Origin: Azonexus sp.
Lineage (GTDB): Bacteria > Pseudomonadota > Gammaproteobacteria > Burkholderiales > Rhodocyclaceae
Assembly: GCA_031285115.1 (NCBI GenBank)
Contig: JAITWU010000173.1
Coordinates: 1-6,163 of the forward strand
DNA: 6,163 nucleotides
Direction: 5' to 3'
The position numbers and the translations under genes were made by a program. Shown here piece by piece: positions 6,162-6,163 of the stretch. The first letter of the stretch is position 1. Every line of letters starts with the position of its first letter. The notes under the pieces are model-generated. The model was not told where the DNA came from. It did not search any database and saw only the letters and a list, made by a program, of their open reading frames with translations.

Positions 6162-6163
6162 GC

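Overview
The window looks like chromosomal DNA from a high-G+C proteobacterium. The Ppk1 and YhdH/AcuI proteins and the codon use suggest a betaproteobacterium, perhaps Rhodocyclales-like, but this is an impression from the proteins and was not tested. The layout is a high-G+C core-type block flanked by mobile DNA on the left and a lower-G+C accessory cassette on the right.

Left (1-1400): an IS4-family insertion sequence on the + strand. Its transposase keeps the D, D and Y-R-E-K catalytic residues. The C-terminal end is broken by two closely spaced +1 frameshifts. It is followed by a perfect 12-bp palindrome of the intergenic-repeat type, which lies downstream of the next gene.

Centre (1401-4598): two divergent metabolic genes. 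ppk (-) encodes polyphosphate kinase 1, complete, with all the catalytic and ATP-contacting residues I could check. acuI (+) encodes a YhdH-type NADPH-dependent acryloyl-CoA reductase. The short region between them carries a good Pho-box match (two CTGTCAC-type half-sites, 11-bp period), correctly spaced from a -10 for ppk. The same half-sites overlap the -35 of a sigma70-type promoter for acuI. This suggests that phosphate starvation activates ppk and may block acuI.

Right (4599-6163): visibly lower G+C (hand count of 60 bases: 70% at 4261-4320, 45% at 5581-5640). Three - strand genes follow one another. First is a large unrecognised protein, cut by the window edge and closed by a likely intrinsic terminator. 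Next is a 28-residue Gly/Pro/Asn-rich basic peptide gene with a near-perfect Shine-Dalgarno, missed by length-cutoff gene calling. Last is a 63-residue HicA-like protein without any HicB partner. A strong stem-loop lies between the last two. This cassette is the part of the window most likely to hold something undescribed. Its function cannot be read from the sequence.
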